A stretch of 64,000 nucleotides of DNA from Erythrobacteraceae bacterium E2-1 Yellow Sea. Lineage in GTDB: Bacteria; Pseudomonadota; Alphaproteobacteria; Sphingomonadales; Sphingomonadaceae. Location: positions 124,001 to 188,000 of the forward strand of contig JADCLP010000001.1 in assembly GCA_014983025.1 (NCBI GenBank), written 5' to 3'. The first letter of the stretch is position 1, and each line of letters begins with the position of its first letter. The notes under the pieces were generated by a model, which saw only the letters and a list, made by a program, of their open reading frames with translations, was not told the DNA's origin and ran no database searches. The position numbers and the translations under genes were made by a program. Shown here in pieces: positions 9,849 through 19,604 of the stretch.

Positions 9849-10703
9849 TTAGCTATTGCGCCGAGCCATAAAGGCCAGCCGTTCGAACATCATGATATCC
9901 TGCTCGTTCTTGAGCAGTGCGCCGTGCAGTGGCGGGATGGCGCTGTTGGGGTTGGCATCCTGTAGCACGTCCAGTGGCATATCTTCATTCAGCAGCAGCT
10001 TCAGCCAATCGAGCAATTCGCTGGTTGAGGGTTTCTTTTTCAGGCCGGGAACTTCGCGCAGATCATAGAAGATATCCATCGCCTTGCTGACCAGGTTTTT
10101 CTGGATACCGGGATAGTGGACCTCGATAATCTCACGCATCGTGTCCCGATCAGGAAACTTGATATAGTGGAAGAAACAGCGGCGCAGAAATGCGTCAGGC
10201 AATTCCTTCTCATTGTTTGATGTGATGACGACGATGGGGCGTTCCTTCGCCTCGATCCGCTCTTGCGTCTCATAGACGTCAAAACTCATGCGATCGAGTT
10301 CCTGCAACAGATCATTGGGAAATTCGATGTCAGCCTTGTCAATCTCGTCAATCAGCAAAACGGGCAATTCGGGCGCGGTGAAGGCTTCCCATAATTTACC
10401 CTTCTTGATGTAATTGCGGATGTCGTGGACGCGTTCTTCCCCCAACTGGCCATCGCGCAGGCGTGCCACCGCATCATATTCATACAGGCCCTGTTGGGCC
10501 TTGGTGGTGGACTTCACATTCCATTCGATCAGCGGTGCTTTGATCGCCTTGGCAATTTCATGCGCCAGCACGGTCTTGCCGGTACCAGGTTCGCCTTTTA
10601 CCAGCAGCGGGCGGCGCAGCAGCACGGCCGCATTGACTGCAACTTTAAGATCTTCAGTGGCGATATAGGATTGGGTGCCTTCAAAACGGGCCTGATCGGA
10701 CAT
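9849..10703 (-). CDS. MoxR family AAA+ ATPase
   Basis: A 284-residue AAA+ ATPase. Walker A is GEPGTGKT (37-44), Walker B is VLLIDEID (about 110), and the sensor region is IVVITSNNEKELPDAFLRRC. MoxR ATPases act as chaperones in complex maturation, usually with a VWA partner. The likely partner (6714-7898) is on the same strand but separated by a GFA gene and a chemoreceptor gene. The start ATG at 10703 is supported by the conserved N-terminal region before the Walker A motif. Confidence 0.9.
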   Translation of the reverse strand: MSDQARFEGTQSYIATEDLKVAVNAAVLLRRPLLVKGEPGTGKTVLAHEIAKAIKAPLIEWNVKSTTKAQQGLYEYDAVARLRDGQLGEERVHDIRNYIKKGKLWEAFTAPELPVLLIDEIDKADIEFPNDLLQELDRMSFDVYETQERIEAKERPIVVITSNNEKELPDAFLRRCFFHYIKFPDRDTMREIIEVHYPGIQKNLVSKAMDIFYDLREVPGLKKKPSTSELLDWLKLLLNEDMPLDVLQDANPNSAIPPLHGALLKNEQDIMMFERLAFMARRNS

Positions 10704-10778
10704 TGGTTTTCCCTTGCAACTTGCGCAGGGGAGTTAGGGTTTTGATCGGGTCAGGGCAAGGGTCTGTGGCAGCATGCA

Positions 10779-12026
10779 TCAACTCTGCCCCAATATCCGT
10801 TTCTTGATACGATGGATCGCCAACCAGATGCCCAGCATCACGAAGGGCACAGCAATAGCCAATAATAATCCGGAATGGGGCAGGTGGACCACCTCTTCTG
10901 CCCCATGCAGGATATAGGACAGCAGGCCTATACTGTAATATGTCAGCGCAAAGATCGACAGTCCTTCCACCACCTGCTGCAATCGCAATTGCGCCTTTGC
11001 CCGGCTTTCCATCGATTTCAGCAGACGTGCGTTCTGGTTTTCGATCCGCGTTTCAATGCGCGCCCGCAGCAGCGCGGTCATATTCGCAGCCCTGCCTGAT
11101 AATCTTTGCAAACGGTCATGGTGGGCTGCGCAGGTGCGCACAGCAGGCAGAAAACGCCGCTTGGTAAAGCCGCGCAACGACAGGGTGCCTTCAATGATTT
11201 CAGGCTGCAGTCCTTCCAGTCTTTCATTGACCAGTTCGGCATAAGCTTTGGTCGCATCCAGCCGATAGCTGATGCAGTTGGACAAATTGGCCAGTTCCAA
11301 AGACAGGCTGGAAACCTTTTCCAGCAGCGCGTCATCCTTCGTTGCGGGGTCTGAAACTTCGGCGGCGAACAGGCGCCGCTGGCGTTCCACCTTATCCAGT
11401 TCCAGCCATTGTTCGCGTACCAGCGGTAATGCCAGCAGCGCCATGTTGCGGTAATTTCCCAGCTCCTGCAATTGCTGCACGATGCGCGACAGCATATCGC
11501 TGCCGCAGCTATTGGCAGCCACCAGCACGCAACCATATCCCTGGCTATGAATGCGGAAATCCGACCAGAAACGGACCCCGCCAATCAACCGGGATGATAC
11601 GATTTCACCCTGCGTGAACGGCATCGCATGCATCATGTCCGCTGCAGCTTCATCATTATGCGCCAGATAGATTTTGGAGGCACGCACGGCATCGCCGGGG
11701 AAGCTTTCTATCCATTCCCGCGCCTTCTCCAGCTCGGTTGCGGATTTTCCGGCCTCAGCGATCACCGCAATGCTCGATCCTTCAGTATGGCGTTCCCAGA
11801 TGTATTGGATGCCACTTGGTAATTTACCCGCAATATGCCGGTCGGCAGGCGAAATTGGCCGGTCCGGATCATTTATAATCCGGCGCAACAAGGACAATTC
11901 ATCGGCGCGATCGCTGGGTTGCACCGTTCGTATGATCTGCAGAATAATGCCGCTGGCAGGCAATTCGGGCCAACGCCGCAAATGCATTTCTTCAACGACC
12001 TGACGTCTGAATGGGTGTTCACGCAT
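10779..12026 (-). CDS. DUF3422 family membrane protein
   Basis: A 415-residue protein that opens MREHPFRRQVVEEMHLRRWPEL, the hallmark of DUF3422. The long helical middle is rich in Leu, Glu and Arg. Two C-terminal hydrophobic segments (FALTYYSIGLLSYIL and LLLAIAVPFVMLGIWLAI) anchor it in the inner membrane. The function of the family is not established. I chose the ATG at 12026; a GTG three codons upstream is also open. It follows parE by 73 bp on the same strand. Confidence 0.8.
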   Translation of the reverse strand: MREHPFRRQVVEEMHLRRWPELPASGIILQIIRTVQPSDRADELSLLRRIINDPDRPISPADRHIAGKLPSGIQYIWERHTEGSSIAVIAEAGKSATELEKAREWIESFPGDAVRASKIYLAHNDEAAADMMHAMPFTQGEIVSSRLIGGVRFWSDFRIHSQGYGCVLVAANSCGSDMLSRIVQQLQELGNYRNMALLALPLVREQWLELDKVERQRRLFAAEVSDPATKDDALLEKVSSLSLELANLSNCISYRLDATKAYAELVNERLEGLQPEIIEGTLSLRGFTKRRFLPAVRTCAAHHDRLQRLSGRAANMTALLRARIETRIENQNARLLKSMESRAKAQLRLQQVVEGLSIFALTYYSIGLLSYILHGAEEVVHLPHSGLLLAIAVPFVMLGIWLAIHRIKKRILGQS

Positions 12027-12099
12027 AGGTCCCACACTAGCAATGCGACACGTGCCGCCAAGCCGGTAATTAGGACAATCCCGGCCAGTGATCAGTCAG

Positions 12100-14076
12100 C
12101 TATGCGTCAATCAGATCCCGGTCAACTTCGCCTGCGCGGTTCTGGATGAAGTTGAAACGGTGTTCCGGATTGCGGCCCATAAGCCGGTCGACCAGTTCCT
12201 TCACCGCCGCGCGCTGCTCAAATTCAGGCGGCAGGGTGATACGGATCAGACTGCGGCTTTCCGGCGCCATTGTGGTTTCACGCAATTGCTGCGGGTTCAT
12301 TTCACCCAAACCTTTAAACCGGGCAACTTCCACCTTCTTGCCCTTGAACTGCGTCGCCTCCAGTTCGGCCCGATGCGCATCATCACGAGCATAGGCGCTC
12401 TCTTTACCTGCTGTCAGGCGATAGAGCGGTGGTTGGGCCAGGAACAGGTGCCCACGCCGCACGATTTCAGTCATTTCCTGGAAGAAGAAGGTCATCAGCA
12501 AAGTGGCGATATGCGCGCCGTCCACATCGGCATCGGTCATGATGATGATGCGGTCGTAACGCAGGTTTTCCGGGTCACAATCCTTGCGCGTGCCACAACC
12601 CATTGCCAGCGACAGATCTGCGATTTCGGTATTGGCGCGGATCTTGTCAGCCGTAGCTGATGCAACGTTCAATATCTTGCCGCGGATCGGCAGGATTGCC
12701 TGCGTCTTGCGATTGCGCGCCTGTTTGGCGCTGCCGCCGGCCGAATCTCCTTCGACGATGAACAATTCGGTTTCACCTTCGCCATCGCCGCTGCAATCGG
12801 TCAGCTTGCCGGGCAGGCGCAGTTTCTTGGCATTGGTGGCCGTCTTGCGCTTGATTTCGCGTTCCTGCTTGCGGCGCAGGCGCTCGTCCATCCGTTCCAT
12901 CACCTGGCCCAGCAGCGCCTTGCCGCGCTCCATATTGTCAGTGAGGAAGTGATCGAAATGGTCACGCACGGCGTTTTCGACCAGACGGGTGGCATCCGGG
13001 CTGGTCAGCCTGTCTTTCGTCTGGCTCTGGAATTGCGGATCGCGGACGAAGACGGACAGCATCACCTCACAGCCCGTCATCACATCGTCCGCAGTGATAT
13101 CCTTGGCCTTCTTCGCGCCTGTTAATTCGCCGAAAGCGCGCAGTCCCTTGGTCAGCGCGGCACGCATGCCTTGCTCGTGTGTGCCACCATCAGGCGTAGG
13201 CACAGTGTTACAATACCAGCTGGTCGACCCGTCAGAATAGAGCGGCCATGCCACTGCCCATTCGACGCGGCCTTTATCCTCTGGGAAGTCCTGCTGCCCG
13301 GTAAAGGGCTGGCTGGTAACGCATTCCCGATCCCCAATCTGTTCGGCCAGATGATCTGCCAGGCCGCCGGGGAATCGGAACACGGCATCTTCCGGCACAT
13401 CTTCGCTCGCCAGTGAGGGGGCGCATTTCCAGCGGATTTCAACCCCTGCGAACAGATACGCCTTGGACCGCGCCAGTTTGAACAGGCGGGCAGGTTTGAA
13501 CTGTTTGCCTTCAAAGATTTCAGGGTCGGGCGTGAAGCTGACCGTGGTGCCGCGCCGATTGGGCGTGGGGCCCAGATTCTGGATCGGGCCCAGCGTCTGC
13601 CCCTTGCTGAATTCCTGGGTATAAAGCTGCTTGTCGCGCGCGACCTCAACCCGTGTATGTTCGGACAGCGCATTGACCACGCTGATGCCCACACCATGCA
13701 AGCCGCCGCTGGTGGCATAGGCCTTGCCCGAAAACTTGCCGCCTGAATGGAGCGTCGACAGGATGACTTCCAGCGTGGACTTGCCCGGAAATTTCGGGTG
13801 CTCATCCACCGGGATGCCGCGACCATTATCACTGATCGACAGGCGGTTGCCTTCATCCAGACGCACCTCGATCCGGCTGGCATGCCCGGCGACAGCTTCG
13901 TCCATCGAATTGTCGAGCACCTCTGCCGCCAGATGATGCAGCGCGCGATCATCCGTGCCGCCGATATACATGCCCGGGCGGCGGCGGACAGGCTCCAGCC
14001 CCTCGAGCACTTCGATGGAGGAGGAATCGTAATCGCCGCTGGAAGTTGGCGTGTTCTCGAACAGATCGTCAGACAT
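12100..14076 (-). CDS. parE: DNA topoisomerase IV subunit B
   Basis: ATPase subunit of the type IIA topoisomerase that decatenates replicated chromosomes. At 658 residues it fits ParE. The GHKL ATPase domain shows VLDNSMDEA, DNGRGIPV and GGLHGVGISVVNALS. The TOPRIM domain shows EGDSAGGSAKQARNR and DADVDGAHI. The absence of the long GyrB insertion and the PIRGKILNV reading support ParE over GyrB. It lies upstream of the DUF3422 gene. Confidence 0.92.
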   Translation of the reverse strand: MSDDLFENTPTSSGDYDSSSIEVLEGLEPVRRRPGMYIGGTDDRALHHLAAEVLDNSMDEAVAGHASRIEVRLDEGNRLSISDNGRGIPVDEHPKFPGKSTLEVILSTLHSGGKFSGKAYATSGGLHGVGISVVNALSEHTRVEVARDKQLYTQEFSKGQTLGPIQNLGPTPNRRGTTVSFTPDPEIFEGKQFKPARLFKLARSKAYLFAGVEIRWKCAPSLASEDVPEDAVFRFPGGLADHLAEQIGDRECVTSQPFTGQQDFPEDKGRVEWAVAWPLYSDGSTSWYCNTVPTPDGGTHEQGMRAALTKGLRAFGELTGAKKAKDITADDVMTGCEVMLSVFVRDPQFQSQTKDRLTSPDATRLVENAVRDHFDHFLTDNMERGKALLGQVMERMDERLRRKQEREIKRKTATNAKKLRLPGKLTDCSGDGEGETELFIVEGDSAGGSAKQARNRKTQAILPIRGKILNVASATADKIRANTEIADLSLAMGCGTRKDCDPENLRYDRIIIMTDADVDGAHIATLLMTFFFQEMTEIVRRGHLFLAQPPLYRLTAGKESAYARDDAHRAELEATQFKGKKVEVARFKGLGEMNPQQLRETTMAPESRSLIRITLPPEFEQRAAVKELVDRLMGRNPEHRFNFIQNRAGEVDRDLIDA

Positions 14077-14133
14077 GGGTCAGGCTATATGCCGCCAGCT
14101 CACCCCGCTACAAGCGTGACCGCATAGTTTTGC

Positions 14134-15297
14134 TCAACCGCCGAAGCGGGCAGGGGCAGCGTCAACCGTCTCGACGGTGCCATTTCCGATCTGGCGGACC
14201 TCCATCGCGCGTTCAATCACACCATTACGGCCAAAGCGGAATGCACCATCCAGCCCCAGAAAACCGCCATCGTCCAACAATTTGCCGGTGGGGAATTTGC
14301 GACCCACGCGCCAGTCACGTGCTACACGCAAGGTCAACAGGACTGAATCATAGCCCAGTGTCGCCAGGCGATAGGGCTTCGTACCGAAGCGCGTTTCATA
14401 GCTGCTGCTGAAACGAGTAAAACGCTGGTTCGAAACAGAAGAGAAGAGCGCGCCACGCAAAGCAGAGACACGCGAAATGGAGTTTTCACCGCTCCACAAT
14501 TCCGTGCCCATAATTTTGGTGTTTGTGCCGCCGCTGCGCAATTCACCTGCACCCTGTGTCGCCAGTTTGGCACTGTCAGCAATCAGGACAGTGTCATAAC
14601 CGCCCGCTTCCTTCAGCTTGCCCGCGGCGCTGACAATGGCAGTGTTCCCGCGCGAATAACGTTCTGTTTTGGCCAAGGCACCGCCATAATCGCGCAGCGC
14701 GTTGACCAGCGCCATTTCCGCTCTGTCACCATAATCGCCCTGCGGGAGCAATGCCGCAAAGCGGTTCGATCCATGCGCTCGGGCATAGCCAACTGTGCGC
14801 GCGATGGACTGTTCGGGCACCTGACCCATTATGAATACGTTGGGCCCGGCAACCTTTGTGTCATTGGAAAAGGTGATAAGCGGCACGCCCCTGGGCTGCG
14901 CTTCTGCCAGGATAGCAGGTACATTTTCAGCCAGTAAAGGGCCCAGGATCAAAAGATTTCCGTCAGCCATGGCGCGTTCGGCCGCATTGCGGGCGCCCTG
15001 TGCCGTGTCATAGGTGGTGATGCGCAAATTATCGGCATTGGTGTCCAACAGGGCCATGGTGGTCGCATTGGCAATGGATTTGCCGACCTCTCCATTCGTG
15101 CCCGACATAGGCACCAGCAGCGCGATGCGGTGGCGCGTTTCATCAGTCGGCAACACTGTATCGCTGGGTTCCTGCGTGCCCGGCCCATCAGTGGGGGCAG
15201 TGCCGGGGCCTGTCTTGGGAATGACTTGACAGCCCGCCAGCAATGCCGCGCTGCCTGCCAAAACCAGGCTACGCCGATTGAACAAAATCCGCTTCAT
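14134..15297 (-). CDS. penicillin-binding protein activator (LpoA-like lipoprotein)
   Basis: A 387-residue predicted lipoprotein with lipobox LLAGC (Cys at residue 23), so it would be anchored in the outer membrane facing the periplasm. The mature part has a type I periplasmic-binding fold (IALLVPMSGTNGEVGKSI, LLILGPLLAENVPAI, FAALLPQGDYGDRA), as in the C-terminal domain of LpoA, which stimulates PBP1A. The TPR-rich N-terminal domain of gammaproteobacterial LpoA is missing, as is usual in alphaproteobacteria. The gene is divergent from rsmI, an arrangement also found elsewhere in the class. Confidence 0.8.
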   Translation of the reverse strand: MKRILFNRRSLVLAGSAALLAGCQVIPKTGPGTAPTDGPGTQEPSDTVLPTDETRHRIALLVPMSGTNGEVGKSIANATTMALLDTNADNLRITTYDTAQGARNAAERAMADGNLLILGPLLAENVPAILAEAQPRGVPLITFSNDTKVAGPNVFIMGQVPEQSIARTVGYARAHGSNRFAALLPQGDYGDRAEMALVNALRDYGGALAKTERYSRGNTAIVSAAGKLKEAGGYDTVLIADSAKLATQGAGELRSGGTNTKIMGTELWSGENSISRVSALRGALFSSVSNQRFTRFSSSYETRFGTKPYRLATLGYDSVLLTLRVARDWRVGRKFPTGKLLDDGGFLGLDGAFRFGRNGVIERAMEVRQIGNGTVETVDAAPARFGG

Positions 15298-15336
15298 ACT
15301 TGCCGACCCTTATGCGGTGTTTCAAAGAGCATAACT

Positions 15337-16194
15337 GTGAACAGCAAAACCCCTGAATCCAACCTGTCTGAACCTCTTGCATCAGGCCTCTACATCGTCG
15401 CCACGCCAATTGGCAATCTTGGCGATATAACGGTGCGTGCCGTCGATATATTGAGCCGCTGTGATCTGGTGGCTTGCGAAGATACACGCGTAACCGGCAA
15501 ATTACTCAAGCACTTGGGCCTGTCCAAGCCACTGCGCAGGCATGATGATCATGCATCGGATCATGATCGGGCAAAGTTGCTTGAAGCAATGCAGCGTGGG
15601 GCAGTTGCCTTGGTCAGCGATGCGGGCACACCATTGATTTCTGACCCTGGGTATCGGCTTGTCCGTGAAGCGCGAGCTGCTGGTATTTCCGTCACGACAT
15701 TGCCTGGTGCCTGTGCGGCGATTGCGGGGATACCTTTGTCTGGCCTGCCCAGCGATCGTTTCCTCTTCGCAGGTTTCCTACCTTCCAAGGACAAGGCACG
15801 GCGCGAGGTACTGGAAGAACTATCCAGTGTTCCTGCCAGCCTTATCTTTTACGAGACTGGGCCACGCCTTACCAAATCGCTGGAAGCATTGGCACAATTG
15901 TGGCCCACCCGCGAAGTGGCGGTGGCGCGTGAATTGACCAAATTGCATGAGGAATGCCGCAGCGGATCGGCGCAGGAATTGCTCGATCATTACAATGCGC
16001 ACCCACCCAAAGGGGAAATAGTGCTGCTGGTCGGCCCCCCAATCTCAGCGCCAGTGCAAGTGGATGCCGATGCCCTTCTGGCAGAGGCGTTGCAAAGCCT
16101 TAAACCTTCACAGGCAGCTGCACAGGTGGCCAAGGCAAGCGGCCTTGACCGTAAGGACTTATATGCGCGGGCGATGGAACTGAAAAACGGATGA
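15337..16194 (+). CDS. rsmI: 16S rRNA (cytidine1402-2'-O)-methyltransferase
   Basis: An SAM-dependent enzyme that methylates the ribose of C1402 in 16S rRNA. From the GTG at 15337 the product is 285 residues, matching RsmI elsewhere; the frame stays open upstream but would run into the divergent lipoprotein gene. An AAGAG lies upstream of the GTG. Visible tetrapyrrole-methylase-fold motifs are YIVATPIGNLGDIT, CEDTRVTGKLL, SDAGTPLISDPGYRLV and LPGACAAI. Overlaps yraN by 4 bp (ATGA). Confidence 0.92.
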   Translation: MNSKTPESNLSEPLASGLYIVATPIGNLGDITVRAVDILSRCDLVACEDTRVTGKLLKHLGLSKPLRRHDDHASDHDRAKLLEAMQRGAVALVSDAGTPLISDPGYRLVREARAAGISVTTLPGACAAIAGIPLSGLPSDRFLFAGFLPSKDKARREVLEELSSVPASLIFYETGPRLTKSLEALAQLWPTREVAVARELTKLHEECRSGSAQELLDHYNAHPPKGEIVLLVGPPISAPVQVDADALLAEALQSLKPSQAAAQVAKASGLDRKDLYARAMELKNG

Positions 16195-16541
16195 AACGCC
16201 AACGCGCCGAAGGTCATGGGCGAGAGGGGGAGCGTCGCGCCGCCCTCTGGTTGCGATTGAAAGGCTGGCGAATTCTGGCTCAGCGCGTGAAAACTCCGCG
16301 CGGCGAAATTGATCTGGTGGCGCGACGTGGGAACCTTGTCAGCTTTGTTGAAGTGAAATGGCGCGCCCGAAAGCAGGATCTTGATCATGCGATCGACGAA
16401 TATCGTCTGCGCCGGGTCGCCGCCGCAGTGGAATGCGTAGCACATCAATATGCCACAAATGGGGAAGATGTGCGAATTGACGTAATCCTGCTTGCACCCG
16501 GTGCCATGCCGCACCACATCCCCAATGCCTGGATGCCATAA
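16191..16541 (+). CDS. YraN/UPF0102 family nuclease-like protein
   Basis: A 116-residue protein of the UPF0102 family. The Holliday-junction-resolvase-like core is visible as GERRAALWLRLKGWRIL, RGEIDLVARRGNLVSFVEVKWR, with the acidic and Lys residues of a PD-(D/E)xK site. The biological role is not settled. It sits in the conserved rsmI-yraN-gshB order, translationally coupled to rsmI. Confidence 0.88.
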   Translation: MKRQRAEGHGREGERRAALWLRLKGWRILAQRVKTPRGEIDLVARRGNLVSFVEVKWRARKQDLDHAIDEYRLRRVAAAVECVAHQYATNGEDVRIDVILLAPGAMPHHIPNAWMP

Positions 16542-16551
16542 GGAATTGCCA

Positions 16552-17505
16552 ATGACCCTGCGCGTTGCCGTGCAAATGGACCCAATTGAAAGCGTCAAGA
16601 TCGCCGGGGATTCTTCCTTTGCCTTGATCGAAGCAGCCCAGAAACGCGGCCACACAATCTATGAATATCATGTCGAAAGCCTGACTTTGGATGAGGATGA
16701 CCGGCTGACCGCAATGTGCAATCCGGTAACGGTGCAGCGGGTGCAGGGTGACCATTTCCGTAAAGGAGAGCCAGTTCGGCTCGATCTGGGGCGTGATTTT
16801 GATGTGGTTTTGATGCGGCAGGATCCACCCTTTGACATGGGCTATATCACTGCCACCCATTTGCTTGAGCGGATCAAGGATGAGACGCTGGTGGTGAATG
16901 ATCCGGTCAGCGTGCGCAATGCGCCGGAAAAGGTGATGGTGCTGGATTATCGCCGGTTCATGCCGCCGACGCTTGTGACGCGATCAGTGGATGAAGCGCG
17001 CGCATTTCTGGAAAAACATGGCGCGCTGGTGATGAAGCCGATCCACGGCAATGGCGGCAAGGCGATTTTTCGCATTCCCGCTGATGGCGATAATCTATCC
17101 GCCCTGTTCGAAGTGTTCAACCAGACCTGGCCAGAACCGCATATGCTGCAACCCTTCCTGCCCGAAGTGGCAGAAGGGGATAAGCGCATCGTGCTGGTGG
17201 ATGGCGTGGTGGCTGGCGCGATCAACCGCATACCGGGCGAGGGGGAGTTTCGTTCCAACCTGGCGGTTGGCGGCAGCGCGACAAAGACGCAGTTGACCGA
17301 GCGCGAACAGGAAATTTGCGACGTGTTGGGCCCTGATTTGAAGCGTCTTGGGCTTGTATTTGTTGGGATCGATGTGATCGGCGGTAAGTATCTGACAGAG
17401 ATCAATGTGACTTCTCCCACTGGCATCGTTGCCATCGATAAATTCAATGGCAGCGATACACCGGGGATGATCTGGGACGCGATTGAGGCGCGTCTGGCGG
17501 GGTAG
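16552..17505 (+). CDS. gshB: glutathione synthase
   Basis: An ATP-grasp ligase that joins gamma-glutamylcysteine and glycine, the second step of glutathione synthesis. Starting at the ATG at 16552, preceded by AAGGA at good spacing, it is 317 residues, the normal size. Motifs include VLMRQDPPFDMGYI, VMKPIHGNGGKAIFRI (ATP binding) and EINVTSPTGI near the end. Third gene of the rsmI operon. It converges with xerC with only 5 bp between the stops. Confidence 0.93.
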   Translation: MTLRVAVQMDPIESVKIAGDSSFALIEAAQKRGHTIYEYHVESLTLDEDDRLTAMCNPVTVQRVQGDHFRKGEPVRLDLGRDFDVVLMRQDPPFDMGYITATHLLERIKDETLVVNDPVSVRNAPEKVMVLDYRRFMPPTLVTRSVDEARAFLEKHGALVMKPIHGNGGKAIFRIPADGDNLSALFEVFNQTWPEPHMLQPFLPEVAEGDKRIVLVDGVVAGAINRIPGEGEFRSNLAVGGSATKTQLTEREQEICDVLGPDLKRLGLVFVGIDVIGGKYLTEINVTSPTGIVAIDKFNGSDTPGMIWDAIEARLAG

Positions 17506-17510
17506 AAACG

Positions 17511-18410
17511 TCAGCCCTTCTTCGCCCGTGGATGGGCGTTGCGGTAATTTTCCAGCAGGGTCGCCGCGTCCACCTTGGTGTAAATCTGTGTTGAGCCGAG
17601 CGAGGCGTGACCAAGCAGCTCCTGCAGGCTTCGCAAATCCGCGCCTGCACCCAGCAGATGCGTGGCAAAGCTGTGGCGCAGCGCGTGCGGCGTCGCCGTA
17701 TCGGGCAGGCCCAGCATTTGTCGCGCACGCGCCATGGCCTTTTGCACCATTCCTTGCCCCAATGGCCCACCCTTTGCTCCACGAAAAAGCGGTTCCGAGC
17801 CTGCGAGCGGGTAGGGGCATTTGCTGACATATTGGGCGACCGCTTGCCGCGTGATCGGCAGTATCGGCACCATGCGCTGCTTGCTACCCTTGCCGGTGAC
17901 TTGCAGCACATCGCCCAGCGGCACATCGCTACCCTTCAGCGACAGCGCCTCTGCAATCCGCATGCCCGAACCATAAAGCAGCAGCAGTACCGCCCGGTCA
18001 CGTGCGCCAATCCAGCCCTCATTCGCATTGCCCGCCACCAGATCAGCAACATTGGCCGCATCATCTGGCGTTACTGGCCGGGGCAACCCCTTCTTGACGC
18101 GCGGCCCACGCACACGCGGGGCGGCAGGGTCAGGATCGCCCGCCTGTTCGCGCGCGAAGGCGATGAAATTCTTGAGCGCAGACAGCTCGCGCGCCGCACT
18201 GGCATTGCCCAATCCCTCTGCGCGACGTGCAGCCAGATGGCGGCGCAAATCATGCGCCTCGATCCGTGCAGCCTGATCCCATTCGTGGATTTCATTCGCT
18301 TGCAACAGCCGATTGGCGCAGGCGAGATAGGCGCGCACGGTATGCGCACTGCGCCGCCTACCATGCGTCAGGTAATCGCGCCATGTTTCGAGAATGTCGG
18401 CCGCACTCAT
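17511..18410 (-). CDS. xerC: tyrosine recombinase XerC
   Basis: Site-specific recombinase that resolves chromosome dimers at dif with XerD. From the ATG at 18410 it is 299 residues, typical of XerC/D. The N-terminal SAM-like core-binding domain (DILETWRDYLTHG) is followed by the catalytic domain with GSGMRIAEALSL (first Arg), HALRHSFATHLL (H-x-x-R), LLGHASLGSTQIY and the nucleophile Tyr in TQIYTKVD. The start overlaps the hemW stop by 4 bp. No att sites or phage genes are nearby, so it is a chromosomal housekeeping gene. Confidence 0.88.
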   Translation of the reverse strand: MSAADILETWRDYLTHGRRRSAHTVRAYLACANRLLQANEIHEWDQAARIEAHDLRRHLAARRAEGLGNASAARELSALKNFIAFAREQAGDPDPAAPRVRGPRVKKGLPRPVTPDDAANVADLVAGNANEGWIGARDRAVLLLLYGSGMRIAEALSLKGSDVPLGDVLQVTGKGSKQRMVPILPITRQAVAQYVSKCPYPLAGSEPLFRGAKGGPLGQGMVQKAMARARQMLGLPDTATPHALRHSFATHLLGAGADLRSLQELLGHASLGSTQIYTKVDAATLLENYRNAHPRAKKG

Positions 18411-19558
18411 GTGGGCACCAACTGGTCGGAAATGAGGCGTGGCAAGATGGCATCGAGCAGGGGGAAGGCGCGGGGGGTAAGGCCAATCCGTGGCTCGTTG
18501 TGCCACATCAGGCCCATGGAGAGCAGTTCTGCCAGCGAGGCTTGATCCATCATATTCGCTCTATCCATGACAAACCGGGCAGACATAGCCGCCAGATCAA
18601 TCCCTTCACGCAGGCGTAGCCCCATCATCAGCGCCTCTGCCACCTGTTCGCTTTGGCCCAAAGGTGTTTCCAACTGGCACCCAGAACCGGTGCGATCCAC
18701 TGCCGCCAACCAGTTTTCGGGCTTTTTGTGCCGTGTCGTCGCCACGCCATTGCGCCTGCCATGCGCGCCGGGGCCGATCCCGCAATAATCCTGATAACGC
18801 CAATAGGTCAGATTATGACGGCTTTCCTCGCCCGGCCGGGCATGATTGCTGATTTCATAGGCGGGCAGGCCAGCTGCGGACGTGATCTGCGCGGTCAATT
18901 CATACAAATCTGCCGCTTCATCGTCATCCTGCGGAGTGAACTTGCCCAGCCGCACATCGGTTTCAAACCGCGTGCCCGGCTCTATTGTAAGTTGATAGAG
19001 AGAAAGATGCCCGGTGTCGAAGGAGAGGGCGCGTGCCAGTTCAGCCTCCCAATCCTTTGCGGTCTGACCGGGGCGGGCATAGATCAGGTCAAAACTGACA
19101 CGTTGAAAATGCTTCTGCGCCACATCCAGCGCCGCCAAAGCCTCATCCGCAGAATGCAGCCGGCCAAGAAAGCGGAGCACTTCATCATTCAGCGACTGCA
19201 CGCCCAGCGAAACGCGGTTGACGCCTGCCGCAGCCAAGGCGGCGAAATTACCCGCCTCTACAGAGGATGGATTGGCCTCCAGCGTAATCTCGATATCTGC
19301 GGCAAAGCCCCACAGCCGTTCAGCCTCGCCCAGCAGCGCGCTGACCAGCGCAGGCGGCATCAGCGATGGCGTGCCGCCGCCGAAAAACACCGATTCCAGC
19401 GCCTCACCACCTGCCAGTTGCGCCTCATACCGCATATCGGCCAGCATGGCCGCCTGCCATCGCGCCACATCCACCCCATCGCGGACATGGCTGTTGAAGT
19501 CGCAATAGGGGCACTTTTTCAGGCAAAAGGGCCAATGGATGTAAAGCGCGCGTGCCAC
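18407..19558 (-). CDS. hemW: radical SAM heme chaperone HemW (coproporphyrinogen III oxidase-like)
   Basis: A radical SAM protein thought to deliver heme to acceptor proteins. The CxxxCxxC cluster motif is CLKKCPYC (C12, C16, C19 from the start chosen), followed by SVFFGGGTPSLM and SLGVQSLND. I prefer the GTG at 19558, which gives VARALYIHWPFC and has GAAG 5 bases upstream. An earlier GTG at 19603 is open but has no ribosome site and would collide with the divergent CAP gene at 19605. It lacks the extra residues of true HemN. Coupled to xerC. Confidence 0.87.
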   Translation of the reverse strand: MARALYIHWPFCLKKCPYCDFNSHVRDGVDVARWQAAMLADMRYEAQLAGGEALESVFFGGGTPSLMPPALVSALLGEAERLWGFAADIEITLEANPSSVEAGNFAALAAAGVNRVSLGVQSLNDEVLRFLGRLHSADEALAALDVAQKHFQRVSFDLIYARPGQTAKDWEAELARALSFDTGHLSLYQLTIEPGTRFETDVRLGKFTPQDDDEAADLYELTAQITSAAGLPAYEISNHARPGEESRHNLTYWRYQDYCGIGPGAHGRRNGVATTRHKKPENWLAAVDRTGSGCQLETPLGQSEQVAEALMMGLRLREGIDLAAMSARFVMDRANMMDQASLAELLSMGLMWHNEPRIGLTPRAFPLLDAILPRLISDQLVPT

Positions 19559-19604
19559 GTAATCTTCAGTCTTTATTAAAGCTAGCGAGTCAAGCTTAGC
19601 CACT

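Noticed and set aside
12088..12660. 190-codon plus-strand frame within parE
   Set aside because: Shadow of parE in another frame; no start signal or recognisable fold.
17511..18410. Tyrosine recombinase as a sign of a mobile element
   Set aside because: Size, motifs and neighbours fit chromosomal XerC; no att repeats, phage genes or base-composition change.
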